From Piromyces finnis (Eukaryota > Neocallimastigomycota > Neocallimastigomycetes > Neocallimastigales > Neocallimastigaceae), in NCBI GenBank assembly GCA_002104945.1, contig MCFH01000027.1, forward strand, positions 549,001 to 613,000: 64,000 bases of DNA. Direction: 5' to 3'. Shown one piece after another: positions 63,077 through 64,000 of this stretch. The notes under the pieces were generated by a model. That model searched no databases, was not told where the DNA came from, and was given only the letters and a program-made list of their open reading frames with translations. Made by a program: the position numbers and the translations under genes. Position 1 is the first letter of the stretch. Each line of letters starts with the position of its first letter.

Positions 63077-64000
63077 ATGCTGTATGTATTAAATTATACC
63101 TCTATAATAACATATTACTGTCTTTTTTTAAACACTTAATAAAACAAAATTTTCTTATTTATATAGTTCTAACAATAGATACGAATACCAAGAAAACAAC
63201 GAAAATGATTTCAACAATGATTCTTCCTATAATGTAAATAAAAAGCCATTTGGAAAGAAACCATTTGGTGAAAATAATAACCCATGTGGTAATAATAATT
63301 CATATGGTAGTAACAATAGCAATAATGAATATGGTAGACCACATCATCATTCTTCCTTTAATAATAATGATGAAGATAATAATGATAATAATAACAACGA
63401 GTACGGTAGACCACAAAATAACTATACTTCTTCCTTTGGAAATAATAATGATAATAATGAAAACAAGTTCGATAGACCACAAAACAACTATACTTCTTCC
63501 TTTGGAAATAATGATGATAATAATGACAACAAGTTCGGTAGACCACATCACCATTCCTCTTATGAAAATAATGAAGACAATGACAACAAGTTCGGTAGAC
63601 CACAAAACAACTCTAACACTTCTTATGGTAATAATGATGATAATAATGACAACAAGTTCGGTAGACCACAAAACAACTATACTTCTTCCTTTGGAAATAA
63701 TGATGATAATAATGAAAACAAGTTCGGTAGACCACAAAACAACTCTAACACTTCTTATGGTAATAATGATGATGATAATGACAACAAGTTCGGTAGACCA
63801 CATCACCATTCCTCCTATGGAAATAATGAAGATAATGACAACAAGTTCGGTAGACTACAAAACAATTCTAACACTTCTTATGGTAATAATGATGATAATA
63901 ATGACAATAAGTTTGGTAGACCACAAAACAACTATACTTCTTCCTTTGGAAATAATGATGATAATAATGAAAACAAGTTCGGTAGACCACAAAATAACTC
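63077..64000 (+). CDS. repetitive Asn/Asp-rich protein with FGRP repeats, 3' end beyond the window
   Basis: Exon 1 is the five bases ATGCT (63077-63081), followed by the donor GTATGT. The 85-nt intron ends TTTATATAG at 63166. Exon 2 then stays open to the edge (at least 278 codons), giving MLSNNRYEYQENNEN at the N-terminus. After a Pro/Phe/Gly-Lys lead (KKPFGKKPFGE) come about ten repeats of 19-23 residues ending KFGRP. They occur in three types starting HHHSSY, QNNSNTSY and QNNYTSSF, each with an Asn/Asp core such as GNNDDNNDN. The first unit ends EYGRP, one has KFDRP and one KFGRL. There is no signal peptide or membrane segment. The composition (Asn, Asp, Ser, Tyr, Gly, no Cys in the repeats) recalls hydrophilic stress proteins such as yeast Ddr48, but homology is not shown. 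It is probably disordered. Confidence 0.75.
63357..64000 (+). repeat. tandem coding repeat of about 57-69 bp units
   Basis: Units share the block AACAAGTTCGGTAGACCACA and differ in the segment after it, forming three alternating types. Some non-adjacent units of one type are nearly identical, which suggests unit-wise duplication or gene conversion. The repeat continues past the window. Confidence 0.9.

Noticed and set aside
63300-63809. 169-aa minus-strand frame of Ile/Val repeats
   Set aside because: It is the reverse reading of the FGRP-repeat gene, whose plus-strand frame has a start, an intron and a sensible repeat.

Overview
The window is extremely AT-rich eukaryotic nuclear DNA with long A/T homopolymers, abundant AAT/ATT microsatellites, Asn-rich proteins, short GT-AG introns and the standard genetic code (TAA, TAG and TGA are all used as stops). 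Composition, gene content (vigilin/Scp160, DENN protein, AspRS, beta-adaptin, Pelota) and intron density fit an early-diverging fungus best. The most likely source is an anaerobic gut fungus (Neocallimastigomycota); this is inference, because no rRNA or other decisive marker is present. No tRNA, rRNA or CRISPR array was seen.

Layout from left to right. A possible gene 3' end lies at 2-142. An 18-exon minus-strand gene (2031-7638, 970 aa) is not recognised with confidence; Integrator subunit 10 is a weak guess. A full-length LINE-type retrotransposon (8791-14460, minus strand) carries an intact 1502-aa endonuclease/reverse-transcriptase ORF, a 33-nt poly(A) tail and two 124-bp monomers at its 5' end. 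It is flanked by a 131-bp direct repeat with one mismatch, which reads as an unusually long target-site duplication. The target was itself an old internal fragment of a related reverse transcriptase. Next come an intronless multi-KH vigilin/Scp160 gene (15969-20489, minus), about 8 kb of AT-rich DNA, a five-exon DENN-domain gene (28590-34312, plus), an intronless Asn/Ser-rich 890-aa gene (35459-38131, minus) and about 7.8 kb without a recognisable gene.

The right third is gene-dense. It holds cytosolic AspRS (45910-49147, plus, 13 exons including a 9-nt one), converging with a beta-adaptin (50035-54546, minus, 13 exons, first coding exon 6 nt). A ZNF511-like C2H2 protein (57025-58207, minus) is divergent from Pelota/Dom34 (59073-61182, plus, 6 exons). 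The window ends inside a repetitive Asn-rich gene (63077 onward) whose first coding exon is only 5 nt.

Exon boundaries were set by hand from GT/AG sites and reading phase. For each complete spliced gene the summed exon lengths are divisible by three with no internal stop. The genes do not form one pathway. Three act in or near translation (vigilin on ribosome-bound mRNA, AspRS in tRNA charging, Pelota in ribosome rescue) and two in membrane traffic (DENN Rab-GEF type, clathrin adaptor beta subunit).
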